A stretch of DNA of 64,000 nt, taken from NCBI GenBank assembly GCA_019022495.1, contig JAFEKR010000044.1, positions 248,001-312,000 of the forward strand, in the 5' to 3' direction. The notes below the pieces were generated by a model. It ran no database searches, was not told the origin of the DNA, and saw only the letters and a program-made list of their open reading frames with translations. The position numbers were made by a program, and so were the translations under genes. Positions 11,735 through 22,279 of this stretch are shown here, piece by piece. This stretch comes from Epichloe hybrida (lineage: Eukaryota; Ascomycota; Sordariomycetes; Hypocreales; Clavicipitaceae). Within the stretch, counting starts at the first letter, position 1; every line of letters begins with the position of its first letter.

Positions 11735-12635
11735 ATGGTGTCTGCCGACCGTCAACTCATCATGGAGACCAACCGGTCGCTCCGAAATATCAAAACCGTA
11801 TGTCTGACCGCCATCTCCTGTAAACTTGCCAATAAAGCCACTCATCCTAACTCCTCTCGAACAGGAACTCGAAAACCTCCTAGAAAAGGGCGTCATTGAC
11901 GAGTCAGTTTTCGACCAAATTCACGCAACCCTCCCGCAAGAATCACCACTATCCGGGCCGCTTCGCACCACGGCCTCTACAGCGGCGGCTCGTGACAGCC
12001 CTGCTGCCCCTGCGACCAACGACGTCTCGTCCCCTCCCCCACCCACCCAACAGATGCAGAATCTGGGAATCAACCAACCCCAGCCGGCAAGTCACTCACC
12101 TGCGCCAGGCCCGCCGTCATACGATGCCACTCCCGCGCCTCAAGTCCCCAGCCGCTCTGGCAAACCCGCTCTTGCTCATGCCAGAGCTCTGTACCGCTAC
12201 GCCGCATCCGATAGCCGTGACGTCTCTTTCGAAAAGGACGACAAGATCATCGTGCACGAGTACATGAACCAGGACTGGTGGATGGGTCAGAATACCAGAA
12301 CACAGCAGGAGGGCATCTTCCCCCGAAGCTATGTCCTCGTGGAGCACGAGGAACAAAAGTCTGCCCCGTACGGCGCTGCCCCGTACGGTCAACCCCAGTA
12401 CGGATATCCTCTTGCTGGCCAGGGTCCGCCACAGCAGCAGAACCCTTACAACTCTAGTGTGCCCCCCATGGCTGTTGCGGAGGGCGGACAGAATGGCCAG
12501 CCAGCGAACGGTCAGCAGGGTGACGGGAACAAGGTCAATCAGTATGGTAAAAAGTTCGGAAAGAAGCTGGGCAACGCGGCTATCTTTGGTGCCGGTGCTA
12601 CCATTGGTGGTAATCTTGTGAACAGCATTTTTTAA
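11735..12635 (+). CDS. SH3-domain protein of the Lsb1/Pin3 type, 277 aa
   Basis: Exons 11735-11797 and 11865-12635 flank a 67-bp intron (GTATGT, CCTAACT branch, ACAG). The N-terminus, NRSLRNIKTELENLLEKGVI followed by DESVFDQIHATLP, matches the start of yeast Lsb1/Lsb2(Pin3). A Pro-rich linker leads to one SH3 domain at about residues 115-180, with ALYRYAASDSRDVSFEKDD, the NQDWWMGQ tryptophan pair and GIFPRSYV. After a Gln/Gly/Pro/Tyr-rich stretch (PYGAAPYGQPQYGYP) the protein ends KFGKKLGNAAIFGAGATIGG, a conserved tail. Yeast relatives bind Las17/WASP and influence actin patches and prion formation; the Q/Y-rich region is a low-complexity segment of similar style. Family is clear; function is by analogy. 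Confidence 0.9.
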
Positions 12636-13086
12636 TTGATGCTCTGGGCGGTCACAGTGCAGATTCTGGAGGACTGTGTTATGTCACTCATGTGTGCACG
12701 ACTTGGTGTATGGCGTTTTTTGGGTCCGGTGAAATTTTCTCGTCATGGTATATCTAGGAATCTCATGTTATAGACCGAGAGTAGAGTAGACTATCCTTTG
12801 ACTCTCGGAATTTTCCTCAAGGTTGTCAAGTGGTATTGTCGAATGCGCATGTTTGCTGCGAAACGTGAGCCTACCGTGCGAATAAGCCAAGATGTCACTG
12901 TCGAACTCGAGGTTCTCCCCTACAAGCCCCACTGCTTCTGCCAACTTAGCGTCGATCAATTCGGCGCCACACTGTGCATCTCAAATTTTCCTTTGAAAAA
13001 GATATCCAAGCCGCTCAGGTCAACGACGGTTTGCTTTACAACCCCGTCCAGCTCCCCTAGCCGAATTGAGGGATTGAATCTTCACC
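12636..13086. other. intergenic region between the SH3 gene and CMS1
   Basis: 451 bases holding the SH3-gene 3' UTR and the CMS1 promoter. No further feature seen. Confidence 0.5.
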
Positions 13087-14096
13087 ATGTCGAATCCTAA
13101 GAAGAGATCGGCCGATGCCGCACCAGAAGTCAAAAAGAAGAAGAGAAAGACAAAATTTCAGCAAGATGATGAAGCACTTGATATGGAACTCGGGGTCAAC
13201 AAGCTCTTCACTCGCATGGACAATCAATTGCTTGCTGACCACCTCGCTCAGAAATTGAGCAGATTTGGGACCGATCTCAGCTCCGTCGAGCTCTCAGACT
13301 TGACAGTTTCGGGTACTTTCCTTATGCTCTACGATGCTCTACGACTGGAGTGAGTGCATAAGCATTCGTACTGACTCACCTGTGACAGCCAGCTCAATAC
13401 AAGACACTACATCATGGCAAGAAGACAGAACGCTTGCCAAACTCCCGGCATTCCTTGAGAAATTCTCAGGCGGCGAGGAAAACCTCAAGGAGCCACCCAA
13501 GAAGAAGGGGTCCCCTCATACGCTCATCGTCGCCGGTGCCGGGTTGAGAGCCGCAGACATCGTCAGGTATGGGAGGCCTCCATGCACGACAGTCACACAG
13601 GAACAAGTAAAAACTAATGTCGTGGAACAGGGCTGTGCGGAAGTTCTCAGGCAAAGATAATGCTGTGGCGAAGCTGGTGCGGATAAGTCATGTGAATCGT
13701 AAATCTCCCAGACTGCGCAGTATGCTAATCGGGGTGCGCAGTTTGCAAAACACATGAAAGTCGAGGAGCAGGTCACGTTCCTCAAGAACAGAAAGACGGG
13801 AATCGGTGTCGGGACTCCTGCCCGTTTGATTGAGCTCATAGAGAACGGTATGTACACAGGCACAAGTCTTCTCGGGCGATGAGACAGGGCAGCTAATCAT
13901 TTGTTGTCGGAAAGGTGCTCTGTCGCTGGGCAACTTGCAGCGCCTGGTCGTGGATGCCTCCCACGTTGATCAGAAGAAGAGGGGAGTCATGGATATGAAG
14001 GACACAATGATGCCTCTTGCTCAGTTTTTGACGAGGCCCGAGTTCAAAGAGCGATATGGCGACGAGGAGAAACCACTAGCGCTGTTATTCTACTAG
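13087..14096 (+). CDS. CMS1: CMS1-family protein (small ribosomal subunit biogenesis), 245 aa, five exons
   Basis: Exons 13087-13312, 13389-13566, 13631-13676, 13742-13847 and 13915-14096, with four introns of 64-76 bp. Each has a CTAAT/CTGAC-like branch site and the total frame is open. The N-terminus is a Lys-rich nuclear/nucleolar targeting region (KKRSADAAPEVKKKKRKTKF). Family landmarks follow: DTTSWQEDRTLAKLPAFLEK, HTLIVAGAGLRAADIVRAVR, AKLFAKHMKVEEQ, NRKTGIGVGTPARLIELIEN and LQRLVVDASHVDQKKRGVMD. The GxGTPxR and LVVDxSH blocks resemble degenerate DEAD-box helicase motifs. Cms1 proteins associate with pre-40S/90S particles in yeast. In exon 1 a second possible donor (GTGAGT at 13350) was rejected because it breaks the frame. 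Family assignment is strong. Confidence 0.9.
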
Positions 14097-14639
14097 ATGG
14101 CACTCTGCCACGGGGGACTTGCCATGTTTGCCGGAAAAGACTAGATTATCGTGCTGTCATAATCAGGCATGTTTCCTCGCACGCAACAAAGATGCTTGAT
14201 CCGAGAGCCGTCGCTGGGGTAATGTCGACTGCCAGGTGCCGCCAAGATGTAACGGGGTGAGAGATCAAGACCATCGGCGTCCAGAATGGAAGGAGCCAGG
14301 GCGATTTTGCTCGACTCTTACCCTGGCGTCCTCGTTTGATACACCGTGGAGCACGAGCTGTACTTGCCTTTTCGCTAAAGGCCGGCGTCGTCTCTTCATA
14401 TCTTTCATGTTTTGCCCCGGCTCGTGCACTTTTTTCCTCCTTTCTCTTCTTCCTCAACTCTCATTCCTCGTCGCTCGTTGCTACTATTCCACCGCTAGTA
14501 TACTGCTCCGGCACTCCTCCACTCATTTTTGGATTTCCTTTCATTCGCTCTTCAATTCCAGTTTTTTTGGTGACTATCGTTCGTTACGACTAGCTCTTTC
14601 GACAGACTTTCACTTTCCATCACGTACACATTCGTCAAT
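14097..14639. other. intergenic region with pyrimidine-rich promoter
   Basis: The last 250 bases before 14640 are strongly C/T-rich on the + strand, as in many highly expressed filamentous-fungal promoters. No gene is supported. Confidence 0.5.
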
Positions 14640-16945
14640 ATGCGGATTGCTTTGCTTGGGTCTCTACTATTCTCAGTGACGGCTCGCTGTCAACGCGACG
14701 CGGCTGGCACGCCCACTGGTAAGGAGATTTCCCCAAAACAGAAGCTGCCACTGACCTTTTCAAAGGCTGCGTTGAGGACTGCAATAGGTCTCTCACTGAG
14801 CATGGGCTTCTGACAAGTGGCATGGAGAGCATCTGCACTACACCACGACTCCAAAGGGTAGGAAGGTCCAGCAGACGAGCAAAACATTATGGACAAGATG
14901 CTAACGCATTTCCAGGCCCATTTTCAGTGTCTCGTCAACTTATGCAGCGCCAAATCATACGGCAGGGCTGTCGTGTACTCGATCTCCATCTGTTCTGCCA
15001 CTGGCGCCAACATTATTCCTTTACATCCGATAGAGGTTCGTCAATCTCAGAGTCGTAAACGTGGCCAATTGGAGGAAGAGGCCAGCGATTCATTCACTGC
15101 AATAGGTCGGGATTTTGACCTGGCTCGTAACCTTGCAATGGCCTTGACGTGCAATGCTGGAGAAGATGGTCTTGTGACTGTGTCTCTTGGTGCTTTCGAG
15201 CCTAGTGCCACCACATCGATCTTGAAGAACGAGGACAAGACAGGGCATTCACCTTCAACTCGTAAGTGGAGAGTCATTTTCGATTTGTGTCATTCGTGTA
15301 TATCGCATCAGCTCACAACATTCTGCAGCGATCCCGTCTCATGAGCCTGCAACCCAACCCCTGAACGGAGCCATGCTCATGGGAGGATCTCAAGACGGAA
15401 GCATGTCTACGTCGACAGATTGCGAGTCAAGTGCAAGTTTCCAAGAAACCGCATGCAGTACAACAACGCGACCAACCACTCTCTCCACGTTGAAGCAAAC
15501 TACTACCCCTTGCCGCTCCGACGAGACGCGGTTTAGTTATATGCCAACGTCCACCATTCCCTCCTCCATTGATGGCCGCCCATCGATTCTCACGCGACAG
15601 GCGATTTCATCAGAAACGACTTGGATCTCCGACAATTGCACGCTTACCGAAGGTCCGAGATCAGGACAGACATCTTCACGGCGAAGATCAAGCTCGATGA
15701 CATCGGGATATTCGGCTTCTACCTCATACGCAGACGCAATGTCAACTCGTACATCAAGACAGTTTGTTTCTCAGACTAGTGAATGCTCCAAAAGTACAGC
15801 GAAATCTGGTAGATCCTCGACCCCGACGAGCTCCATGCAACAGTCTTCTTCCTCTTCATCAATCAGTCAGACGAAGAGCACGAGCGAAGCTTTTCGCCCA
15901 GTCGCAACGTCAGATTCAGCATGCTCTTCGGCATCTAGACGTTCAGCCGTTTTGTCTGTCCAAGCTACCACATCCACATCGAGTTCAAGTTGGCTTAGTT
16001 CTTCATCAGCACCATGCACCAACAGATCGAGCAGCTCCAGCTCGTCTCTCACTACCACCAGCACTGAACCCTGCTCATCGCTCAACAGACAGAGTGCTTC
16101 CTCGGCTCGGTTTTACTCAGGGTCCTCATCTTTTAGCCAGACGTCCTCTAGCTACACAACCTCCATTACGCTATCCATAACATCAAGCTTCACTTACGCA
16201 ACAAGGCCGACCTCGTCAAGTGACACGAATGCTAGCCCTGCTGCGTACACGTTTGCAACCTCTTCTTTGCCGCCTTCATACGTTCCACCACTTGAAGAAT
16301 ATGGTTATGGGAATCCACCCCCAGCTTATGACTTTTCAGGACCGAGAGGTAACGTGTATTCCGTCTCATCATCGCCTGCTGGATCATCCACTGTGACATC
16401 CTCAAGCCATGGTACCCCGTCTAGCACCGGACAAAGCCAGACGACTGACGGTCCGGCATCATATGGCACGACTGGCTCTGCAACGCCCACTCAAATGACT
16501 GGTGTTGCGTCTTTTCAGGACGTTTCAGACACACCTGAGAAATCCGCAGTAAGTGTTGTATCCGATAGTTTTACTTTTGACTCAAGGACTGATTTTTTCG
16601 TAGGAACATCTAGAAGCAATCAAGGTGACGCTTATTTCCTCGGTTGAAGGCGAGTTCCGGACAACCGTTGTGACAATTCAGCAGGCCGAGGCGGCCTCAA
16701 CCGAGGCCCCATCAAAATTAGCACTGAATGATCCCTCAGAGGATGAAATCAACGACACTAGTTCTTCACTCACAGCCCCTGTTAGTGTTGCCAATGCAAG
16801 TGCAGAGTCTCGTGATGGCTTGTCGTTTCGTACCGAAACGCCAATGCCGGCGATGTTGGTCGCAAAAGGAGTAAATCTTTGTCCAAGTGGTCCGGGCATG
16901 ATCCGCACTGGCTTTTTGGTTCTCCTTGTGTACTGGGCGATGTAA
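14640..16945 (+). CDS. Ser/Thr-rich GPI-anchored surface protein with CFEM-like cysteine head, 692 aa
   Basis: Five exons: 14640-14718, 14766-14857, 14916-15261, 15329-16548 and 16604-16945. All joins keep one open frame; introns are 47-67 bp. Residues 1-17 are a signal peptide (MRIALLGSLLFSVTARC). A small Cys-rich domain follows: GCVEDCNRSL, ESICTTPRLQ, FQCLVNLC and SISICSATGA. The spacing is like a reduced CFEM domain, but the classic DC-x-C core is absent. After an Arg/Glu linker with a dibasic QSRKRGQ comes a mucin-like stalk of over 300 residues, mostly Ser/Thr (for example SSSSSLTTTSTEPC). The C-terminus LCPSGPGMIRTGFLVLLVYWAM has the shape of a GPI-attachment signal. It is probably a heavily O-glycosylated wall or adhesion protein. 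Whether the head binds haem like true CFEM proteins cannot be judged. Confidence 0.82.
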
Positions 16946-17365
16946 GTTTCAAAGGAGACGGGGGCTGTTGACGACGGCAGTATTGGTCGAGTAACCAGTA
17001 GGGTTATGGGTTGTTTTTATATGTTTGCGTTTTGAATGTATTTTATTAAAAGAGGCATTAGGCCGCAGTACTGTACCATTGACAGGATGCAATAATCTAT
17101 TACAAGTTTGGCCAAGATGTCTTCGACTGCTTTGTTTGTGACTGTGATGGGATGGGTCTAAGTGGGAACTCGACGGGGGTAGTTGAGTTCAGTGTCTGAT
17201 CATGATGCATGACAATTGATGGCCCTGGCACTGATTGTTAGTCAGCTGGGTGTGGTAGAAATTTTCAAAAATGGCAGACGGGCTGACAGAGAGAAGTAAC
17301 GAAAGCCAGGTTGACTCGGTTCTCGATGTTTTACGGTGCAGCGAATGCATCTACGTCCAAAAAGG
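16946..17365. other. convergent 3' intergenic region
   Basis: 420 bases between the stops of the surface-protein gene (+) and the first phosphotransferase gene (-). It contains 3' UTR-like T/A-rich sequence at 17000-17050. No gene. Confidence 0.5.
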
Positions 17366-18895
17366 TTAATCAAACAGGTGCTCCGAGAAGCGCCGTCTCG
17401 CTTCGGATGGATCCCAATCAACAATACGCCTCTCCTTGGACTCAATCATCTTCCTCTTCACAAAAGGCTCCATGGCCGCTTTCTCTTCATGACTCAGCAA
17501 GTCAAGTCTAGTCTTCCACAGATGATCCTTGGTGACGCTGCTCTCTCGATGACCGAAGAATCTTTGGTCCAGAAACTTCCAGTACATTGCGTCAAAAGCC
17601 CAGCTTTTCCTTGCGCCGTAGCTCAAGAAGAAGCGGCCCGTTTCCCAGCTCTCGCGCATATACCGAGACAGTGGTGCTGGAAACGAGGTGGGTTCTGTCG
17701 CGGAGGCTTCTGCCTTTTCCATTGCAGAAAGCCAGGTTTGCAGGCGTACGGCGTATGTGTCTATCCAGTCGTCCATGCCTGACGACCACATCTCTGCGGT
17801 CTCGATGAGGAGCCACCAGGGCGGGTCGAGGCTGAACTGGGTCGGGCCAGCGTATGTGAACTCCCAGTCGATCAAGGCGGCGACGTCGTCGGAGTCGGTG
17901 AGGAGGATGTTGCCGGCGCGGAGATCATCGCCCCAGAGCCTGAAGGAGTGCGAGCCGGGGGGGGCTGGGGCGAGAGTGGAAGAAGACGACGACGACGACG
18001 TGGTGGTGCGTGATCGTGATTGGGCGGACCAGTCATCTTGTTGGAACCCGAAAGTGGAGAGTTTCCCTTGGCGGGCCAGCCTGCGAAATATCTGGCGCGC
18101 GACGTACTTGTTTCGGCAGTCGTCCTCGGAGGTGACGAGGTCGTTGTGCTGGAAGACGAGCTGCGCCATGTGCATGTCTGCCAGCTCGGCGTACCATTCG
18201 TCTGCGGTCTCGTAGGTCCGGCCCTCTGGCGGGAGGATCTCGCGGGGGACGTTGGCGAGCCGGACCATGTCGGCCATGTTGTGAGTTACCGGCCTGCCGG
18301 CAACCTCGTAGGTTCCCCCGCTGGCGGTTTCCAGCAAGGAGCCGATGCGGGGGAAGCTGGGCCGCGAGAGCTGCAGGAGATGAGCGGCGGCTCTGCCCCA
18401 GATGGCTTCCAGCACGGGATGCCCGATGTCCGCGTCCAGGACGTGAGGCGCCGACGGGTCCTCACTGGGCCGGGTCAGCCGGGCGGACATGGTGCCTTTG
18501 TTCTCGACCCGGTCCATGATAATGTAGGGGCCGAGATCCGGGTCTCGGCCGTGGAAGTGGTATTTCGGGATGGGTATGTCGGTCTCCCTGGCGAGGAACA
18601 TGGCGGTGGCGACCTCCTGGGCGGTCTTCTCTCTCGAGAACGGGACGAGGCCGGGGCAGGGCAGCCGCACCATGACATCCGGGGAGACGTCCGGGAGGCG
18701 CAACGTGTAGAGAATGTTGAAGCCGCCAGAGATGAGTGGCGGGATCAGGGTGGCCTTTTTCCCGAATCGTTGTTCCGCGAGCCTTTCCACGCGGCGGCAA
18801 GTGTCCTTGAGGCGCAGCAGATTCTGACCTTCTTCGGCGTCCTCGTCGTTCTTGTCCCAGACGAGGTTGTCGAGCTCTTCTTGTTTGTCGTACAT
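17366..18895 (-). CDS. APH-family phosphotransferase, 509 aa, intronless
   Basis: A single exon; the start MYDKQEELDNLVWD is chosen because the open frame upstream (to 19063) is Pro/Gly-rich and unlike the family. The body matches the fungal aminoglycoside-phosphotransferase/choline-kinase-like superfamily. It has a nucleotide-binding segment with ISGGFNILYTLRLPDVSPDV and VMVRLPCPG, a hinge with GPYIIMDRVENKGTMS, and the catalytic loop LWGDDLRAGNILLTD followed by AALIDWEFTYAGP. The usual HGD of the loop is WGDD here; the Asp and Asn are kept. A run TTTSSSSSSSTLAP interrupts the domain just before the loop. Fungi carry many such paralogues of unknown substrate; antibiotic resistance should not be assumed. 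A smaller relative lies 1.4 kb away on the opposite strand. Confidence 0.85.
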   Translation of the reverse strand: MYDKQEELDNLVWDKNDEDAEEGQNLLRLKDTCRRVERLAEQRFGKKATLIPPLISGGFNILYTLRLPDVSPDVMVRLPCPGLVPFSREKTAQEVATAMFLARETDIPIPKYHFHGRDPDLGPYIIMDRVENKGTMSARLTRPSEDPSAPHVLDADIGHPVLEAIWGRAAAHLLQLSRPSFPRIGSLLETASGGTYEVAGRPVTHNMADMVRLANVPREILPPEGRTYETADEWYAELADMHMAQLVFQHNDLVTSEDDCRNKYVARQIFRRLARQGKLSTFGFQQDDWSAQSRSRTTTSSSSSSSTLAPAPPGSHSFRLWGDDLRAGNILLTDSDDVAALIDWEFTYAGPTQFSLDPPWWLLIETAEMWSSGMDDWIDTYAVRLQTWLSAMEKAEASATEPTSFPAPLSRYMRESWETGRFFLSYGARKSWAFDAMYWKFLDQRFFGHRESSVTKDHLWKTRLDLLSHEEKAAMEPFVKRKMIESKERRIVDWDPSEARRRFSEHLFD

Positions 18896-19590
18896 TATTG
18901 CTGCGCTGTGCCGCGTTGGGGGTTTGTTGGGGAACTGGCACAAACCAGATTTGAAAAGGGTAAGAAATAGTGACGCTCCGCTGCCTCCAGGCAACCACGT
19001 TGGAGCCTCCAGGCAACCACGTTGGAGGGGGGGATCCATGTGAACCAACCAGCCAACCAGCATTCAAGTAAGGCGGCTCAGGCTCAGCCCGCTCTGCCTC
19101 TCCAATAGCCATCGTCGTCTCCCACACTATTACCGCGCGTATGCAACAGAGAGAAGATTTCTCAACCACTGGTTTGAAAGCCCTGCAATGAATCATATCC
19201 AGCATTCTTCCACTTCGACCCGGTCGTCATGATGAGACCATTATGTGCAAGGCGCTTAGCTGATCGTTTGCCTCATCTCATGTTGATTGTAAAAGTATAA
19301 AAGGACCCAGAATGTCCCGTTCTCCCTGGCACCAGTCATACATACGCCTCAGATCTTGAGCTTCTTCCTCTCTGTTCACTCTAGTAAAATACTTGAGTGC
19401 AGTCTTTCGATCCTTTGATCTACCTTTCCCTCCCCTGTTTGGGAGATAACTTGACGATTGCTTCAATCTTGTGAGCTACTGCCGCTCCGACGCGTGTCAG
19501 TTTTGATTTTTTATCCTACAAGCCAGAAGACTTGCCCTGCACTTACCAGGCTGACTTATTTTGCCAAGCTACCACCAACCAATTGTCGCC
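18896..19590. other. intergenic region, divergent promoters
   Basis: Serves the phosphotransferase (-) and the small ORF at 19591 (+). A duplicated short segment containing CCTCCAGGCAACCACGTTGG occurs at about 18984-19025. A TATA-like box at 19296-19304 is listed separately. Confidence 0.5.
19296..19304 (+). promoter_or_regulatory. TATA-like box TATAAAAGG
   Basis: TATAAAAGG lies about 290 bases upstream of the ATG at 19591 and is followed by C/T-rich sequence typical of a fungal 5' UTR. It suggests a transcript starting near 19330. Confidence 0.4.
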
Positions 19591-19806
19591 ATGGCAGAGA
19601 ACAGACGAAGTGACAATAGCCTCGAGAGAGAGCTGGCGTACGAGGATCTTACTATCAAAACAGGCGACAGCAGCAAAGCTCGTCGAGACATGAGCCAGGA
19701 ACAGAAGGCGAAGAAGAAGGAAGAAATCAAGCAAGTCCAAACGAAAGCAGCCATGCTCCAGGCCGGGGAAAGTAGTCGCATAAAGCGAAGAGGGCACCAG
19801 CAGTAG
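19591..19806 (+). CDS. small charged ORF, 71 aa, hypothetical
   Basis: ATG in a good context (GTCGCCATGG), no intron needed. The product is mostly Lys, Arg, Glu, Gln and Ser, with a predicted helical stretch SQEQKAKKKEEIKQVQTKAA, and ends SSRIKRRGHQQ. There is no signal peptide, Cys or membrane segment. A TATA-like box and pyrimidine-rich leader precede it, which supports a real transcript. It sits between two divergent phosphotransferase genes. I recognise no family; it could also be a short ORF in a non-coding transcript. Confidence 0.4.
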   Translation: MAENRRSDNSLERELAYEDLTIKTGDSSKARRDMSQEQKAKKKEEIKQVQTKAAMLQAGESSRIKRRGHQQ

Positions 19807-20295
19807 GTTGCTGCTGCATTATTGCTCCAGTACTACCAACGAATGGCAACAATCGGGGCAGTGATATTAGGCCACTTTGTTACCGAGACTTGTGTTGGAT
19901 GTTACAGCCTCATATCTTAGGCATCACTTCCTCGCGATACCTTTCGCGGCTGATTGCGACGGCACTTTGCCCTCCTCGTTAAACCCTCTTTGCCACGTGT
20001 GGATAGCCTAGATAGCTGAATTCATGATCACTTTCCACACCGTCTCACCAAATAAATGATACTATGCGATGTTATCAATAATATCAATGAGCGTGCTTCG
20101 GCAACGATATTCCGCGCCATCTTCTTCACTGTATCTCTTACCGACTAATAATGGGGTGCTCTCTGCTCTGTGTGCGCGATATTCATACATACATAACTTT
20201 GAACCACGGACGACACGTGACACCCGGAGTGGTGCGCCCCCCCTTGGCCGTTGTGAGCTTTCTTCCTCATCTGCATCTTACTGGGCCTCTACCGA
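19807..20295. other. intergenic region upstream of second phosphotransferase
   Basis: 489 bases with no gene. T/A-rich around 20040-20160, consistent with a promoter. Confidence 0.5.
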
Positions 20296-21727
20296 ATGTT
20301 TTCCTTCAATCACTTTGTGCGTCTACGACATGAAATTGCTGCGTTGCTATCTCGATTATGGCGACGCTTACTTCCCCTAACCGATGCTCCTGACACGGCC
20401 CAGGAGCCCGTCACGAGCATAGCTGGCGACGCGACCCCAAATGACGAATATCTTGCGCTAACCGACGACGAAGTAGCAAAGGCCAGTGATGATTTTGTCA
20501 AATTGCTACTTCCAAGAAAAATCGAGGCATTGGCATCACGCCACAACGGCCAAAGAAGCTGTCGTGTCACGGGACAGGCCCGAGGTAGCTACAATGCCTG
20601 CTTCTTCGTCAAGTTTGATAACGACGAGGAGTGGGTTGTCAGGATTCCCATTGAACCTGCGCTCTATAACCCATGGAAAACACTACTCAGCGAAGTGGCG
20701 ACCATTGAGTGAGTTCTCGTCGTGTGTCATTAGGCGGCCAGCTAACCTGCCCCGTGGTCTCGTTCGTATCAAAACAAGTATACCAGTGGCCAAGATCCAC
20801 GCATACGGGAACGGGGAAAAGCTGACGGCGAGTCCCACGGCGACGCAAATGTTCATTATCCTGGATTACATCCCCGGGACTTCTCTGGTCAAAGAAAAGC
20901 TGCTCCACGCTCACAGCACGATCAAGACCAATTTCTTTCGCCAACTGCTCGGCTATCTAGCAGAGCTTTGGTCTCTAGAGCTGCCTGCCATTGGTTCGCT
21001 GATGCCAAGCGGGGACGCGTCACAGCCGATGGTTGGCCATGTCCTCACTCAATCTTCAAACGATGCTCGCCGAGATTTGCCAAGCTTTGTATCCGCCAAG
21101 GCGTTTGTGGAGTCCCAATTCGACCTCATTTCCAGCCATCTACTTGCACCGCAATATGATCACCCGGAGGACGAGGTCCGATACGACATGTTTTGTATTA
21201 GCAGCATGAAACAGTCCTTCAGCAGCGTCATAAACCCCGAATTCGACAATGGTCCATTTGTTCTCAGCCATCCGGACCTACGGCCAAGCAACATCATCGT
21301 CAACAATGAGATGGAAATTGTCGGCCTCATCGATTGGCAATTTACGAGCGCAGTCCCTCGCCAGCTTTGCACGCCGCCGTCGTGGGTCACGGGCCATATA
21401 TGGACCGCATATGCCAAGTTATTCGTCTTCCAATTTTCGATAGCCCTGGCTCTAGATGACCATCTCCCCAAACAGCTTCACCAAGAGTGGCGCGACCTGT
21501 CGAGTACCTCTTTTCACGTCGCTCATATTATTCGTCGCCCCGCCGACCTTAATCGTGTCTTTAAGAATTATTTTGCCAAGGGAAAAGACGTGAAAGAGCT
21601 CGACAAGGCGGAAGCCGAGCTCTTCCAAGACGCAAAACTTGCTTCAGAGGCTCAGCGAATAGCAGAACGGAACATGCAGTACACAGAGTATTTGAAAAGC
21701 CAGGGAAGATACATGAAAACGTCGTAG
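20296..21727 (+). CDS. APH-family phosphotransferase, 453 aa, one intron
   Basis: Exons 20296-20708 and 20779-21727 around a 70-bp intron (GTGAGT, GCTAACC branch, CAAG acceptor). Family marks are CRVTGQARGSYNACFFVKFD, WVVRIPIEPALYNPW, KIHAYG, MFIILDYIPGTSL, the catalytic loop LSHPDLRPSNIIVNN and GLIDWQFTSAVP. Unlike its neighbour it keeps the His of the HxD loop (as SHPD). It belongs to the broad fungal APH/protein-kinase-like phosphotransferase group; the substrate is unknown. The acceptor is uncertain. Using CAAG at 20778 loses the Lys-Thr-Ser usually seen before IPVAKIHAYG. The nearer TAG acceptor would keep it but leaves an intron of only 25 bp. The gene may carry a disrupted intron. Confidence 0.82.
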
Positions 21728-22279
21728 ACGCGGCAGCCGTGCACTAGCGGAGGAAGGAGGGGATGGAACAGAACATAGCTCGGTTGGTACTCGAGCTCCA
21801 TGAGTTAAGGGATGAAGGGTAACGGCTAGGCGAAGAGTTATCAGCTGCGCCGCATAGCGTTGATGACTGTGCCCATGGTTGTGCTCATTGATGTAATTGT
21901 GCACAGCCCGCGTTCTCCTTCTCAAGTGCGCCAACGCCGCGAGAGTTCGCCCTTTTTCCCCTGATCTCTGTAGTTTATGTACATGTAGGTACCGAGTACC
22001 GCCCCGTACCTCCCCGTACCTCCCCCACAGCAATCATGCATGGCCCCACCAATCGTCCTCAAACCCACCAACAAAGTGCTCCATCCAGCACGACTCCCGA
22101 TTCGCCCATGCGCCAGCGCCCCGCCAAAAAAAATCATTCCAACTCAAAATTTCCAGCTTCATGAAATCCAGGGTCTCCTGTAAGCAAAAAAGACGCCCGA
22201 ACAAACACCCCCCAGCCTCGCCAACACCATCCCACCTCTGAACAATCATTACCGCAGCAAACCCCGCACATCCCCAGCC
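21728..22279. other. intergenic region
   Basis: 552 bases holding the phosphotransferase 3' UTR and the NOP6 promoter. A TACATGTA palindrome at 21980-21987 is followed by GTACC-rich repeats to about 22022. No gene. Confidence 0.5.

Noticed and set aside
13350..13388. Alternative GTGAGT donor at 13350 for CMS1 intron 1
   Set aside because: Would join in the wrong frame; donor at 13313 restores the family sequence DTTSWQ.
18020..18970. 316-residue open frame antisense to the first phosphotransferase
   Set aside because: Shadow of a GC-rich single-exon gene; starts at a non-ATG codon and shows no family feature, while the minus strand has clear phosphotransferase motifs.
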